This document shows, in pieces, positions 16,656-25,153 of a DNA stretch of 64,000 nucleotides. Each line of letters opens with the position of its first letter. Within the stretch, counting starts at the first letter, position 1. The DNA is from a virus. Position numbers and translations under genes: made by a program. The stretch is from IMG/VR virus record IMGVR_UViG_3300033142_000925, positions 1-64,000 of that record, one strand, 5' to 3'. The notes beneath the pieces were generated by a model. It was not told the DNA's origin and did not search any database. It saw only the letters and a program-made list of their open reading frames with translations.

Positions 16656-17774
16656 CTACAGCCTCGACTTTCCCGACTTCTTACTGCCGGTTTTCTTAGA
16701 TGTAGAACCCGTTCCTGAACGTGCCGATGACGATGTTTTTTTGCTGGTGGTACGCTTCCCAGAAGCCGCCCCTGTACCTGCTCCCTTTTTGGAGGTAGAC
16801 GCTGGTTTTCCAGTAGTCCTCTTCGGAGGGTCCTCAGCTTCTTCTTCCTCTTCCCACGGGATATCGTCTTCGAAGTCGTCATCTGCGGGCGTTTCATCGT
16901 CGCCGGGTTCCTCATCGTCTTCAACATCGTCAAGGTAGGAATCGTCGGGCTCATCCTCGGAGTCGTCTTCCAATTCCACCTCTTCATCGTCGTCCACGTC
17001 TTCGGAGTCCTGACCAGTAAGGTACGCTGCAACCTTGGTCACTTCGTCCACATCGATTACACCCAGTTCGTCAAGATCGAGTTCATCAAGTTCCTTCGAT
17101 ATTTCTACCTCGGGCATGTCAGTCTCTTCTTTCTCGGCTCCCCAGACCACAGCAGTGTACTTGGTAGTCTTCCCTTTCCGACGTTCTTTCTTAGTGAAGA
17201 GAACCCGTGTTGCAAGCTGCTTACCATCTTTAATGAACGGTGTATGTTCACCATTGATCATACCAGTGAGTCCTTCCCACTGGGCCTCGCTCAGGCTGAG
17301 CAATCCCACGTCTACATTGGAATCCTCATTGTCCGGGTCCAGTTCGAAGTCGGCTTCCTGATGCTTCTTGCCATTCTTATCTTTGATCAGAACGTACTGA
17401 CCACGGATCGCTTTCAGCACCACAGCGCCCTTGCCACGGATGTCATTCGCCCTGTTTTTGAGCTTGTTACCCGCTGCCTGCTCGTTCTCCTCTTCACGAA
17501 GACGTTTGCCTTCCTGATAGAGTTCGAGGGTGTGTTCACAGATTTCGCAGTCGTCAGTAGCGAACCCGCCACCTTCAACGCCCCCGGCGCACACTACTGA
17601 ACGCCTGCCCTGCGGACCTTCGTACCAGTGTGAGAAAAAGCTGGTGTATTCCAACCCCAACAGATACCACGGAGTCTTCGAATCGGGTATGCTCAGATAG
17701 AGGCTCTGCCCGCCTGATTCCATAGAAGCACTGGTCTGTTGTATGTCTTCGGTTTTCCCAAGACTTTTAGCCAT
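16656..17774 (-). CDS. ssDNA-binding protein candidate with acid-base tail
   Basis: 372 residues. The N-terminal 215 residues contain aromatic/basic strands and a possible zinc site (Cys62, Cys76, Cys79, His81), resembling gp32-type phage SSBs. Residues about 220-305 are overwhelmingly Asp and Glu, like the partner-binding tails of SSBs. Unusually, a final 65-residue tail is basic and rich in Lys, Ser, Thr, Gly, like a histone tail. The start at 17774 follows AGGAGG. Position between the UvsY-like candidate and RecA supports the ssDNA role. No single motif proves it. Confidence 0.68.
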   Translation of the reverse strand: MAKSLGKTEDIQQTSASMESGGQSLYLSIPDSKTPWYLLGLEYTSFFSHWYEGPQGRRSVVCAGGVEGGGFATDDCEICEHTLELYQEGKRLREEENEQAAGNKLKNRANDIRGKGAVVLKAIRGQYVLIKDKNGKKHQEADFELDPDNEDSNVDVGLLSLSEAQWEGLTGMINGEHTPFIKDGKQLATRVLFTKKERRKGKTTKYTAVVWGAEKEETDMPEVEISKELDELDLDELGVIDVDEVTKVAAYLTGQDSEDVDDDEEVELEDDSEDEPDDSYLDDVEDDEEPGDDETPADDDFEDDIPWEEEEEAEDPPKRTTGKPASTSKKGAGTGAASGKRTTSKKTSSSARSGTGSTSKKTGSKKSGKSRL

Positions 17775-17787
17775 AATCGGCCTCCTA

Positions 17788-18300
17788 CTATAATTCGGCG
17801 AGCGACCCGCTACCCTTCAACGAAGAGGCCGACAGGTTCCGAATCTCGGAGTCTGTCAGACGGGCGATCTCGCGCAGTGTCCAAACTTTTGTATTGTAAC
17901 CACTCACCAAAATATTGACCTTTTTGGTGATATCCTTCAGGTCGCGGAGAGCGGCTTTCTTCGCTCTATACTCACTGGCGTTTTCCAGCATGACTTTGGA
18001 TTTCTTAAACCCCTCAGTCTTCTTACCAAACTCCGTGTCCACATCCATATATTTTTCCTGAAACCAGAGTTCAAAGTCTTCTTCCCCTTCTTCGATCTCA
18101 CGTTCCAGAGGAATGAGAAATGTCTTCCAGTACGATATACGCGCCGGGAGTTCGTTCAATCCCTGTTTGATTTCATCCACTGACATATCATCAAGGAACA
18201 TAGAGTCCACCACAGGGGCCGAATACTTCTTACCCTTGTAAGTAAACTCAATATCGATATTCTCAATGCCCTTGATACCTATTAAACTCTTTTTTGCCAC
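17788..18300 (-). CDS. recombination mediator candidate (UvsY-like layout)
   Basis: 170 residues from a GTG at 18300, which has AGGAGG 7 bases upstream; an earlier frame to 18420 lies inside the tubulin gene and is not needed. The protein is mostly helical: an ELPARISYWKTFLIPLEREI helix with a tyrosine-tryptophan core, a YRAKKAALRDLKDITKKVNIL helix and a final helix VWTLREIARL. This arrangement, and the place next to SSB and RecA, are like UvsY-type proteins that load recombinase onto SSB-coated DNA. Similarity is only structural impression, so confidence in the role is low. Confidence 0.55.
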   Translation of the reverse strand: MAKKSLIGIKGIENIDIEFTYKGKKYSAPVVDSMFLDDMSVDEIKQGLNELPARISYWKTFLIPLEREIEEGEEDFELWFQEKYMDVDTEFGKKTEGFKKSKVMLENASEYRAKKAALRDLKDITKKVNILVSGYNTKVWTLREIARLTDSEIRNLSASSLKGSGSLAEL

Positions 18301-18325
18301 TTCACGGCCTCCTATATAGTAATAA

Positions 18326-19432
18326 TCACTGTTTTCGAGATTTCCTAACAACTGAATTGATATCCAATCGATCAACCCCTTTCCGGTCGTCGAGCCGCTG
18401 CTGATCTTTCTCAGTTCCACGGATCATCTTATCGATACCCTTGCTGCGAGCCATACCGGACAACAACAGGTGAACCTGTAGCTCAGTTATCCGGGAATTG
18501 TAGTAGCTGGTCCGAATCACCGAAGGGGTGTGTCGGGTAGCCTTGCTCACAGATGTGAATATTTCCTCAATGAACTCCGCAGTCCACGACCACCGTTTCC
18601 AACTCATCGGGACCCCGATGGATATCACATACTGCTTTGCTGTTCTGATATCGAGGGACCCGAACACGAGGCTCGACTCTCTGATCGCACGCATCAACCC
18701 TCCATCCTCATCGACCCTCGCTGAAAATACCATCCGACGCAGATCGATATAGCCATTCTTGGCGAACAGCATTCTGCGAAGGTCATTGGCATCCAACGCC
18801 TTGTACCCCGCGGATACATCAATAAAGTCAGAGTACTTTTCCAACTGGGTCAGCACATGGAACCGCTTCAGACTGGTCACTATCCCGGCGTTCACTGCGC
18901 CCCAGTAATCCCCGTCTTCCGACCGGCCGTACCTCTGGACGCAGAAATCGTTGTCAATCAGAAGAGTCGATACCCGTTCTCTCTGGATATACTCTTTGAT
19001 CAACCGGTCCAGTGCTTCCAAAGCGTTCGGCTTGGTCGGCAATCCTTCCCGACTCTCAGGCAACGTGTAGATCAGGAAAATGTCTTTCCCGAGTTCGATC
19101 AGATAGTCCAGCACCGGGAACAGGAATCCAGTTCCAGCACCTCCGCCTCCACCAATAGTGACAAGCACGCTGCGAGCAGGGCCAAAGTTCTTCCGGTTGT
19201 TCAGAAACTCTTCAATATCCTCAATCCTCTCACTGGCAAGTTGTTCACCAAAGTGAGGATCACGACCCGTCCCACCCGTCTCGAATACAAGCCGCTCATA
19301 CCGACCCATACCCATATGGGCAAAGTCGATCCCGGCAAGGTTCATCACCACTGCCGGGATCTCCATACCCTCTTTGAAAGCCTTGGCGAGTCGTCCCCCG
19401 CCTTGGCCCAAACCTATTACGAAGTCAAACAT
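18326..19432 (-). CDS. tubulin/FtsZ-superfamily GTPase (TubZ/PhuZ-like)
   Basis: 368 residues. The N-terminal loop FVIGLGQGGGRLAKAF fits the T1 G-box of TubZ-like proteins, and residues 94-102 (GGGGGAGTG) are the tubulin signature T4 loop. LPTKPNALEAL and NAGIVTSLKRF follow in the expected nucleotide-binding order. LDANDLRRML near residue 213 matches the T7 catalytic loop that completes the GTPase site of the next subunit. It should polymerise into filaments. Phage and plasmid relatives position or segregate DNA. The C-terminus is basic (RKSRKQ). The start overlaps the DUF3102 gene by 8 bases behind AAGGAGA. Confidence 0.82.
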   Translation of the reverse strand: MFDFVIGLGQGGGRLAKAFKEGMEIPAVVMNLAGIDFAHMGMGRYERLVFETGGTGRDPHFGEQLASERIEDIEEFLNNRKNFGPARSVLVTIGGGGGAGTGFLFPVLDYLIELGKDIFLIYTLPESREGLPTKPNALEALDRLIKEYIQRERVSTLLIDNDFCVQRYGRSEDGDYWGAVNAGIVTSLKRFHVLTQLEKYSDFIDVSAGYKALDANDLRRMLFAKNGYIDLRRMVFSARVDEDGGLMRAIRESSLVFGSLDIRTAKQYVISIGVPMSWKRWSWTAEFIEEIFTSVSKATRHTPSVIRTSYYNSRITELQVHLLLSGMARSKGIDKMIRGTEKDQQRLDDRKGVDRLDINSVVRKSRKQ

Positions 19433-20237
19433 CGAACTTCTCCTTCATCGCAGTCACCCAATTCTCCATGAGTTCCACAAGAGCTTCCACGTCTCCGGCA
19501 GTGTGCTTGATCACTGCTTTCGAGATTTTCAAGGTAGGTACCAGAGCAATTTCTCTGGCAAAGAAGTCGCGAGTCTTTTTCAGCATCCTCGCAAGGTCTT
19601 CCATCCCGCTCACATCCTTACGGAGTTTTTCCCGCATCTTCTTGAGCTTTTCGATGGCCGCCTCTACATCAGAATCCGTTTCATGCCCCTGCTTCTTGAG
19701 TTCTTCCAGTTCGGTAAGAACCTCATCATACGAAATCTGCAAATCATCATTCGAAGAATCGTTCTGGAACTCGTCAACCTGTAACTGCGCCTCTTTCAAC
19801 TTCTCTTCGAGGTCGGCAATCCGCTGGTCCCGTTCGTCCTCGGGCTCCATGTCCATGTCAATATCGAGATCGTCGTCTTCAGGCGGCGCGATCTGAGCGA
19901 GAGCCTTATTCATACTCGTTGCATCGATCTTCAGGATCACATTCCGGTCAGCATAGATTTTCATATACCTCGACGCCTGCTGGCGACCAAAGTTCAGGTG
20001 CTTGTCAACAAACGGAATCCACTGTCCATGAGGTGTCTTTTCCTTATAAGCAGTGAGGGCCGCACCCACATCGATCCACATCTTGACCGATTCCATAGTA
20101 TGAATCGCAGCATTATTATGAAGCTCATTGATCTTAACCGCAGCTTTGACTGCCGCTGCGTTGGCAGGTTTCGTCGTTACCACAGCCTTTGTCTTAGCTG
20201 GGGTTTTCTTCTTCGTCGCTGTCTTTGTACTGGCCAT
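19425..20237 (-). CDS. DUF3102-like DNA-binding coiled-coil protein
   Basis: 270 residues. After a Lys/Ala/Thr-rich basic tail, residues 30-105 match the DUF3102 pattern (GAALTAYKEKTPHGQWIPFV and FGRQQASRYMKIYADR, a helix-turn-helix region). Then come an acidic linker, a long coiled coil (about 135-215) and a C-terminal helical domain. The start has GGAGG before ATATATG and overlaps the primase end by 44 bases. It is translationally linked to the tubulin-like gene, so it may be its DNA adaptor, as TubR is for TubZ. The DUF3102 function itself is not established. Confidence 0.7.
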   Translation of the reverse strand: MASTKTATKKKTPAKTKAVVTTKPANAAAVKAAVKINELHNNAAIHTMESVKMWIDVGAALTAYKEKTPHGQWIPFVDKHLNFGRQQASRYMKIYADRNVILKIDATSMNKALAQIAPPEDDDLDIDMDMEPEDERDQRIADLEEKLKEAQLQVDEFQNDSSNDDLQISYDEVLTELEELKKQGHETDSDVEAAIEKLKKMREKLRKDVSGMEDLARMLKKTRDFFAREIALVPTLKISKAVIKHTAGDVEALVELMENWVTAMKEKFDV

Positions 20238-21144
20238 ATATTTCCTCCACTTGGTCAGGTTCTAATTGATTGGGGTCCATCCCCTCTGGTAACTCTACTG
20301 ATACGGTAGGAACATGGCGGTTCAATAATTTGTACTGCCCCACTTTCTTCTCAGTGCCGTACATCCCATCACCCCCGGCATCGTCACCGTCATAGCTTAG
20401 TACCACTTTCTTGGCATACTTTCGTAGAAGCCGGATCTTCTCCGGCGTCATCGCCATTGTACCCATATTCGCCACGGCAGCTATTCCAAACTGCTGAAGG
20501 TAGATAGCATCAAACTCACCTTCTACCACTACAACAGTAAATAATCGTCGGTTCGGTGAATACCTTACAACCTGTCTCAATCCGAATAGCGCCCGATGAG
20601 GTGATCTGCTCTTCCTCGTTTTCGGTGCCATCTCCGGTTTCACCGCTCTTCCTACATATGAAACCAGCCTCCCTTCCGGCGTATAAATTGGAAGCACTAC
20701 ACGGTCGTGATATTTCTTCACACCTGACCGCATATCAAATCGCCGGATCATGCTCTCGTCTATCCCACGCCGGAGAATGTACTGCCATTCCGGGGAGCCC
20801 TCTTCCAGCTTAGGGAATACTTTATGGAATGATTTGATATTGAAATACTTAAATCGGTTGTCGTCAGAATGCAGCTTCTCCCGGATACGCTCTTCCAGTT
20901 CTGAAATGTCATCCTGACCTCGAACCAATCTACGAGCCAGTGACATGGGAATACCCACAGTCTCCACAAGGAACTCCGCAAGACCGGCCTCAGCACCGCA
21001 AGCGAAGCACCTGAAATAACCACTATCGGCCCAGATTCCCCCGGACGGATTGTGATCGTCGTGAAATGGACAGATCACCATGAGGCGCTTATCGCCATCC
21101 TCGTAATCAACACCTTGACCACGTAAGATCGCTTCAACTTCCAA
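20194..21144 (-). CDS. DNA primase (zinc + TOPRIM)
   Basis: 316 residues. The N-terminus has a CHC2-type zinc finger: CPFHDDHNPSG then YFRCFACGAEAG. The TOPRIM catalytic core follows with VVVEGEFDAIYLQQFG and LSYDGDDAGGDG. It makes RNA primers for the lagging strand, working with the DnaB-type helicase encoded just upstream. It is shorter than bacterial DnaG because the helicase-binding domain is missing or reduced. Translation starts at TTG 21144, overlapping the helicase stop. Confidence 0.9.
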   Translation of the reverse strand: MEVEAILRGQGVDYEDGDKRLMVICPFHDDHNPSGGIWADSGYFRCFACGAEAGLAEFLVETVGIPMSLARRLVRGQDDISELEERIREKLHSDDNRFKYFNIKSFHKVFPKLEEGSPEWQYILRRGIDESMIRRFDMRSGVKKYHDRVVLPIYTPEGRLVSYVGRAVKPEMAPKTRKSRSPHRALFGLRQVVRYSPNRRLFTVVVVEGEFDAIYLQQFGIAAVANMGTMAMTPEKIRLLRKYAKKVVLSYDGDDAGGDGMYGTEKKVGQYKLLNRHVPTVSVELPEGMDPNQLEPDQVEEIYGQYKDSDEEENPS

Positions 21145-22594
21145 GGCTCTTCTTCCCCGCTCTCGGTTTAGGTTTCGGCTTCCTCGCCTTTCGTTCCATG
21201 TCTATAGAGTGCCCAGTCATACCGGCAAGCGTACTGGTTCTCTTGACCTCTTCATTCAATCGCATGATCGACAGGTTAGGACTCAGCTTGATCGGTTTCT
21301 TCGGCGGCTCAGCATTACGCATCTTGACTACCTGAAACTTCATCCGACCCTCAATCACATCCTTATCCGTACGGATCAATGCTACAATCACCGGGGCGGC
21401 CTCTGATATTGCTCGGGCATACTTCAGGTCCGACGCGTCGTACAGTTCCTTTCCATAGGCTTCATCAATCACCTGTCCAGCGGTCCACCCTACAAGGTCA
21501 TGCTCATTACAGAATGCCTTGAAATCCCAGACCACCTCGCTCTGATCCTTCCAATCGCTCCGGCCTTTCATGATAGGCTCAACGATGTTAATATAATCCA
21601 ACCCGACCACATCAATCCGCTTCCCCGTCTCTTCCTCGAAGCGCAGCTTATCCCGTTCTAAATCAGCTACCGTCCACCGGCGAGGATATCCACACAAGGC
21701 CAACACGTTATCACGTGATGCTTTGTACTGGATGATCGTTTCGTCCCATCTCTTGTAGTCGGCTGGATCAAGATCGGCGGTCCTGAACTTCATCCCGTGT
21801 ATCCGAGTGAGCCGGGAGTCAATCCTGAATGCCAATTCATCTACTGACATCTCACCGGAACCTATCATCACATTGTGGCCGTGTTCGTAAGCAGTCACAC
21901 AGAACTCAATGATGGCGGCTGTCTTCCCTACTCCGGTCACCCCTGCTACCAGTGCAAACTCTTTCGGCATGATACCGCCAGTCATCCGATCAAACGCATA
22001 GATACCGGTACGGATACCAGCCTCCCCATCCTCGGACTCGTCCTTTGCCGCTTCCTTCTCTTCCATCACTTCCTTTCTATGGGCATAATGATCCAGATAC
22101 AGGACAGCGTTCTCAGAGTCTCGAATTACGGCTTCTCTGGATACACTTGATAGGGTACGTTTCGAAGAGTCCAAATCAAACTGACGTATCGATCCAATCA
22201 CAGACCCACACGCAACAAGGACCCGGCGCGACTCCGACAACCGAAGAAGCTGGGTCATCATATGCCGTACCGTCTTAGGACTGATCGGCGCGGTGTTCAC
22301 TTCGTATAACTGTTCCAGAGCTTCAGCAAATAATCCCTGCTCTGACTTGCTCATGATCCCTCGATCTCGTAGCTCATTCAGGACCATGGCTTTTGACAAG
22401 GTTATCCGAAGGTCCTCGGCTACCGTGTACACGTCCTGTAACAGAATGTCAGAAAACCAGTCTTTCTCTACTGTACCCAACACAGCGGGATTTTCCCGGA
22501 GGGCATAAGCAAGCAATTGGTATTCAATCTCGATGTCTCTAAAATCTGAAGCCCTCTCAGTGACTTCCTGCTCAATACTCTTTTTCCCAGCCAA
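21134..22594 (-). CDS. replicative DnaB-type helicase
   Basis: About 486 residues from a TTG at 22594 with AGGAGG 6 bases upstream. The frame is open to 22636 but lies inside the loader gene there. An N-terminal helical domain (YQLLAYALRENPAVLG) is followed by the RecA-like motor: Walker A AGVTGVGKTAA, the SGEMSVDELAFR motif, Walker B VVGLDYINIV and the WTAGQVIDEAYG region. It unwinds the fork ahead of the polymerase. Loader, helicase and primase are consecutive genes. Confidence 0.92.
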   Translation of the reverse strand: MAGKKSIEQEVTERASDFRDIEIEYQLLAYALRENPAVLGTVEKDWFSDILLQDVYTVAEDLRITLSKAMVLNELRDRGIMSKSEQGLFAEALEQLYEVNTAPISPKTVRHMMTQLLRLSESRRVLVACGSVIGSIRQFDLDSSKRTLSSVSREAVIRDSENAVLYLDHYAHRKEVMEEKEAAKDESEDGEAGIRTGIYAFDRMTGGIMPKEFALVAGVTGVGKTAAIIEFCVTAYEHGHNVMIGSGEMSVDELAFRIDSRLTRIHGMKFRTADLDPADYKRWDETIIQYKASRDNVLALCGYPRRWTVADLERDKLRFEEETGKRIDVVGLDYINIVEPIMKGRSDWKDQSEVVWDFKAFCNEHDLVGWTAGQVIDEAYGKELYDASDLKYARAISEAAPVIVALIRTDKDVIEGRMKFQVVKMRNAEPPKKPIKLSPNLSIMRLNEEVKRTSTLAGMTGHSIDMERKARKPKPKPRAGKKSLGS

Positions 22595-23375
22595 TTGCTT
22601 CCTCCTGAGTTTCCCGGTCGTACAGTTCACTCGCAAACTTCACGATGTGTGGGTTCATATAATCAATATCCTCTTCCATTCTATCCGACCAATCCGAGTT
22701 CTGAGTCTTCCGGTAATCCTCACCAGCCATAATCAGGAAGCGAAGGTGCCCCCGCAACATGGACATAGTAGATTCCCCGAACATCCTTCCCAGTTCCTCT
22801 TCATGAAGGTTGGTACAGATGATAAACGCGACACCTCCCGATATCATCCGGCGGATAAACTCTTCCAGAGTCTTCGCCACGAAGTTTGATTTCTGGGCGA
22901 TGTATACCTTATCTAACTCATCGAACAATATGATTTTTCCTGACTCATATTCTTCTAAAAGTTCGCTATCTTTTACCTTCACCGCTTCCACATACTGCTG
23001 GGCCGTGAAGTACTGAACAGAATAGCCCTGTACAACCGCAGCTTTTCCGATAGCACACTGAATCGAAGTCTTTCCACGGCCATTCGGACCCATGAGCAGC
23101 ATACCCAGAGATTTCCGAGTCGCTATCTTCAGCTTGTCGATGTATCTGGAAGCCACAACAAGCATCTGCTCCGGGCGGACCTCAGTCAGGTCTTCCAGTG
23201 CGAGATCCCAGTATTCCGTCGGTATCTTCGCCTCGATCAGACCGTTCAGATAACGCTGTACGATCCGACAGGAACACTCATGCTCCCCGATGAAGCCTAC
23301 ACCTTGACAGATCGTACAGCCGTCGACCAACTCAGCTTTCAGGTCTGTCATCTGATCAATCAGTTTCTTTCTCAT
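22572..23375 (-). CDS. DnaC/DnaI-like helicase loader
   Basis: About 267 residues from the ATG at 23375 behind GGGGAGGG. The N-terminal part carries a zinc knuckle (CTICQGVGFIGEHECSC), as in DnaI-like loaders. The AAA+ domain has Walker A LLMGPNGRGKTS, Walker B IILFDELDKVY, and sensor-like ICTNLHEEEL. It loads the DnaB-type helicase encoded immediately downstream, with a 23-base overlap. No tail or virion features. Confidence 0.9.
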   Translation of the reverse strand: MRKKLIDQMTDLKAELVDGCTICQGVGFIGEHECSCRIVQRYLNGLIEAKIPTEYWDLALEDLTEVRPEQMLVVASRYIDKLKIATRKSLGMLLMGPNGRGKTSIQCAIGKAAVVQGYSVQYFTAQQYVEAVKVKDSELLEEYESGKIILFDELDKVYIAQKSNFVAKTLEEFIRRMISGGVAFIICTNLHEEELGRMFGESTMSMLRGHLRFLIMAGEDYRKTQNSDWSDRMEEDIDYMNPHIVKFASELYDRETQEEAIGWEKEY

Positions 23376-24147
23376 TCTTTCCCTCCCCAAACTCTGCAAT
23401 CAACGTCTTCTCCTGTTCATCCAGTAGTTTTTTATACGCTGCACTGTTCTCCATGTTCGTAGATACGTTCAGATAAGTATCGTCATCCTCCATAGCATCC
23501 TCGAACTCTGAAAGCATACTCGGATACAAGAACAGCCCAAAGTTAAACTTCATCCTCGGGTACTTCTCCACACGATACCATTTACAGTACGCATCGAAGT
23601 CCACTTGACCCACAACTTCCAGCAGTGTAGCAAACTTGTTCTTCTTCGTCAGGAACACGGGGTTGATTTGTGAAGGTCTGAAATACTTCAGTAGGATGAC
23701 TTCCACCTTCTGCCAATCCTCATCATCCCTGATATCCTCAGCACTCCACTGACCTTTCAAATGTACACCCGAGTGACCATTTGCCAAACTTTTAGGTTTA
23801 GCCGTAGCCGTCCCGTTCTCTCTCTCTTCTCTTATACTATTACTATATACCTTTAAGATAAGAGGAACAGACTCGGCTATAGCTAAACCTAATTTATTTA
23901 GCACCCGCACCTCCTTTCTGTTACCCTTGGCAGTGGCCACCTCAATAAAACCGGTTGCTGCCAGTGCGCGAGTAGTGTGTGTGATCATCTGCTTAGATAA
24001 CCCTGTAGCTTTCCTGATCTCGTCCTGTGTGGGAGCATCCTGACCGTGGTCCTCGAAGTAACTGAATAGCAGCAGTAGTTGATACCGGTCACTGGCGGCT
24101 GCCAGCTTCCATAGATTTGTACGTGTCTTCGCCGATAGCGCCCTCAT
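23356..24147 (-). CDS. winged-helix replication initiator candidate
   Basis: 263 residues. Residues 20-85 form a MarR-like winged helix (APTQDEIRKATGLSKQMITHTTRALAATGFIEVA). A linker is followed by a second helical domain (WQKVEVILLKYFRPSQINPVFLTKKNKFATLLEV, then KWYRVEKYPRMKFNFGLFLYP) like those of replisome organisers. It lies directly before the helicase loader, the position of initiator genes in many phages. The start overlaps the previous stop as TAATG. The role is inferred from layout; no origin-like repeat array was seen. Confidence 0.65.
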   Translation of the reverse strand: MRALSAKTRTNLWKLAAASDRYQLLLLFSYFEDHGQDAPTQDEIRKATGLSKQMITHTTRALAATGFIEVATAKGNRKEVRVLNKLGLAIAESVPLILKVYSNSIREERENGTATAKPKSLANGHSGVHLKGQWSAEDIRDDEDWQKVEVILLKYFRPSQINPVFLTKKNKFATLLEVVGQVDFDAYCKWYRVEKYPRMKFNFGLFLYPSMLSEFEDAMEDDDTYLNVSTNMENSAAYKKLLDEQEKTLIAEFGEGKNEKETD

Positions 24148-24509
24148 TACAGAAGATCCTCCTCAGCAGATACTGAAGGTGGAGCCACTTGATGGACGGT
24201 AGTTGTCATCTCTAAGCTGGACCGTCTTCTCTTTCTGGGATTCTGATACATACCAGAGAATGAGGTATACACCAGTGTCTCGGCAGTTCGCCTACCTATC
24301 CGGGGATCATGCTCGACAAGGGCTCTGGCCGCCTGCCGCTTGTTCATTCCCCTTACCAGACAATCCTCAAGGTACTCGACCCGCTGCATAGTAACGGTCA
24401 TACTCTCCCGGTGCTCACTATACGCCTTTGACAACTCCATCATATCTGGATCATTTACCGTCCCCTGTACAATAACAGTTTCGATAGCTGTGCGCAATCG
24501 TTTCGTCAT
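24147..24509 (-). CDS. small helical DNA-binding candidate
   Basis: 120 residues. The middle (YLEDCLVRGMNKRQAARALVEHDPRIGRRTAETLVY) resembles a helix-turn-helix, followed by a basic patch (NPRKRRRSS) and a flexible Ser/Pro/Glu end. The ATG at 24509 is 6 bases after GGGGG. It is the second gene of the early operon, between the sigma-like protein and the initiator candidate. Possibly a regulator. Family not recognised. Confidence 0.6.
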   Translation of the reverse strand: MTKRLRTAIETVIVQGTVNDPDMMELSKAYSEHRESMTVTMQRVEYLEDCLVRGMNKRQAARALVEHDPRIGRRTAETLVYTSFSGMYQNPRKRRRSSLEMTTTVHQVAPPSVSAEEDLL

Positions 24510-24534
24510 AGAGACCCCCTTTAATAAGAACTAA

Positions 24535-25119
24535 TCACACGAGCGGGAGATTTCTAACAACACTTTTGAAAACACGGCGGTGAATTACGTACAGATAGTC
24601 CACGGGGATCGACAATTCGTCCGCCGATTCTTGGGCAGAGTATCCCTTACGCATGAGTCGAAACCAGTCCAAAGCAGTTCGGTATAGTTTTGGACTGTTA
24701 GCCTTTTTCAAAGCAGTTCGGTATTGTCTTGGACGGTTTGCTTCCGTACTGAGTATTTCTTCGATACGGTCAAGGGTGATGTTCGCTTCCACAAGCTCAT
24801 AACATGGGTCATGGTCCGCGAACTCTTGCGGGTGTGCATACTGATCATAGTGGGCCATCTTCTCGTTGAATGGTAGCTTCCTCAGCCGTCCATCGATCAT
24901 ATGGCCATACTTGGAAAATGCTGCGGAGCGGGCAGTCTCCACCGGGGTCTTGCGCCCGTCGTACTTATTCATCGCCTTGATGATCGCTTCCCATATCTCC
25001 TGTTCAGCATCCTCTCTGTCCATGGAATTAGGGAATCTTCGGGCGACCTTGTACGCGTGGTATCCTACATAATTCTTCAGATACCCATCTGTCATTACTT
25101 CATTTAATACGGCAGTCAT
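24535..25119 (-). CDS. RNA polymerase sigma-factor-like protein
   Basis: 194 residues. The N-terminal half matches sigma region 2 (NSMDREDAEQEIWEAIIKAMNKYD, then AAFSKYGHMIDGRL). The C-terminal half matches a region 4 helix-turn-helix (RKGYSAQESADELSIPVDYLYVIHRRV). It is the first gene after the strong promoter at 25.15 kb, behind GAGGAGGAAGCT. A natural role would be to redirect host RNA polymerase to later phage genes. A 13-residue in-frame duplication (QYRTAL / LYRTAL) separates the two halves. Confidence 0.72.
   Translation of the reverse strand: MTAVLNEVMTDGYLKNYVGYHAYKVARRFPNSMDREDAEQEIWEAIIKAMNKYDGRKTPVETARSAAFSKYGHMIDGRLRKLPFNEKMAHYDQYAHPQEFADHDPCYELVEANITLDRIEEILSTEANRPRQYRTALKKANSPKLYRTALDWFRLMRKGYSAQESADELSIPVDYLYVIHRRVFKSVVRNLPLV
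24670..24734 (-). repeat. 39-base-period direct repeat inside the sigma-like gene
   Basis: Two 26-base copies (24670-24695 and 24709-24734) differ at only 2 positions and begin 39 bases apart, exactly 13 codons. They encode the repeated peptide YRTAL. Because the period is a multiple of three the reading frame is kept. This looks like a recent tandem duplication in the linker between the two sigma-like domains. Confidence 0.85.
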
Positions 25120-25137
25120 AGCTTCCTCCTCAAGAAA

Positions 25138-25153
25138 CTTGTTCTGCTATAAT
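25138..25153 (-). repeat. 16-base motif at early promoter start, copy 1
   Basis: On the minus strand this reads ATTATAGCAGAACAAG and covers the end of the -10 element and the expected transcription start of the early promoter. An identical 16-mer occurs at 63367-63382, just after the minor head protein gene. Confidence 0.7.

Noticed and set aside
16649-17032. Thr/Arg/Lys-rich minus-strand frame over the SSB tail
   Set aside because: It is the shifted reading of the repetitive acidic and basic codons of the SSB tail, with no start site of its own.
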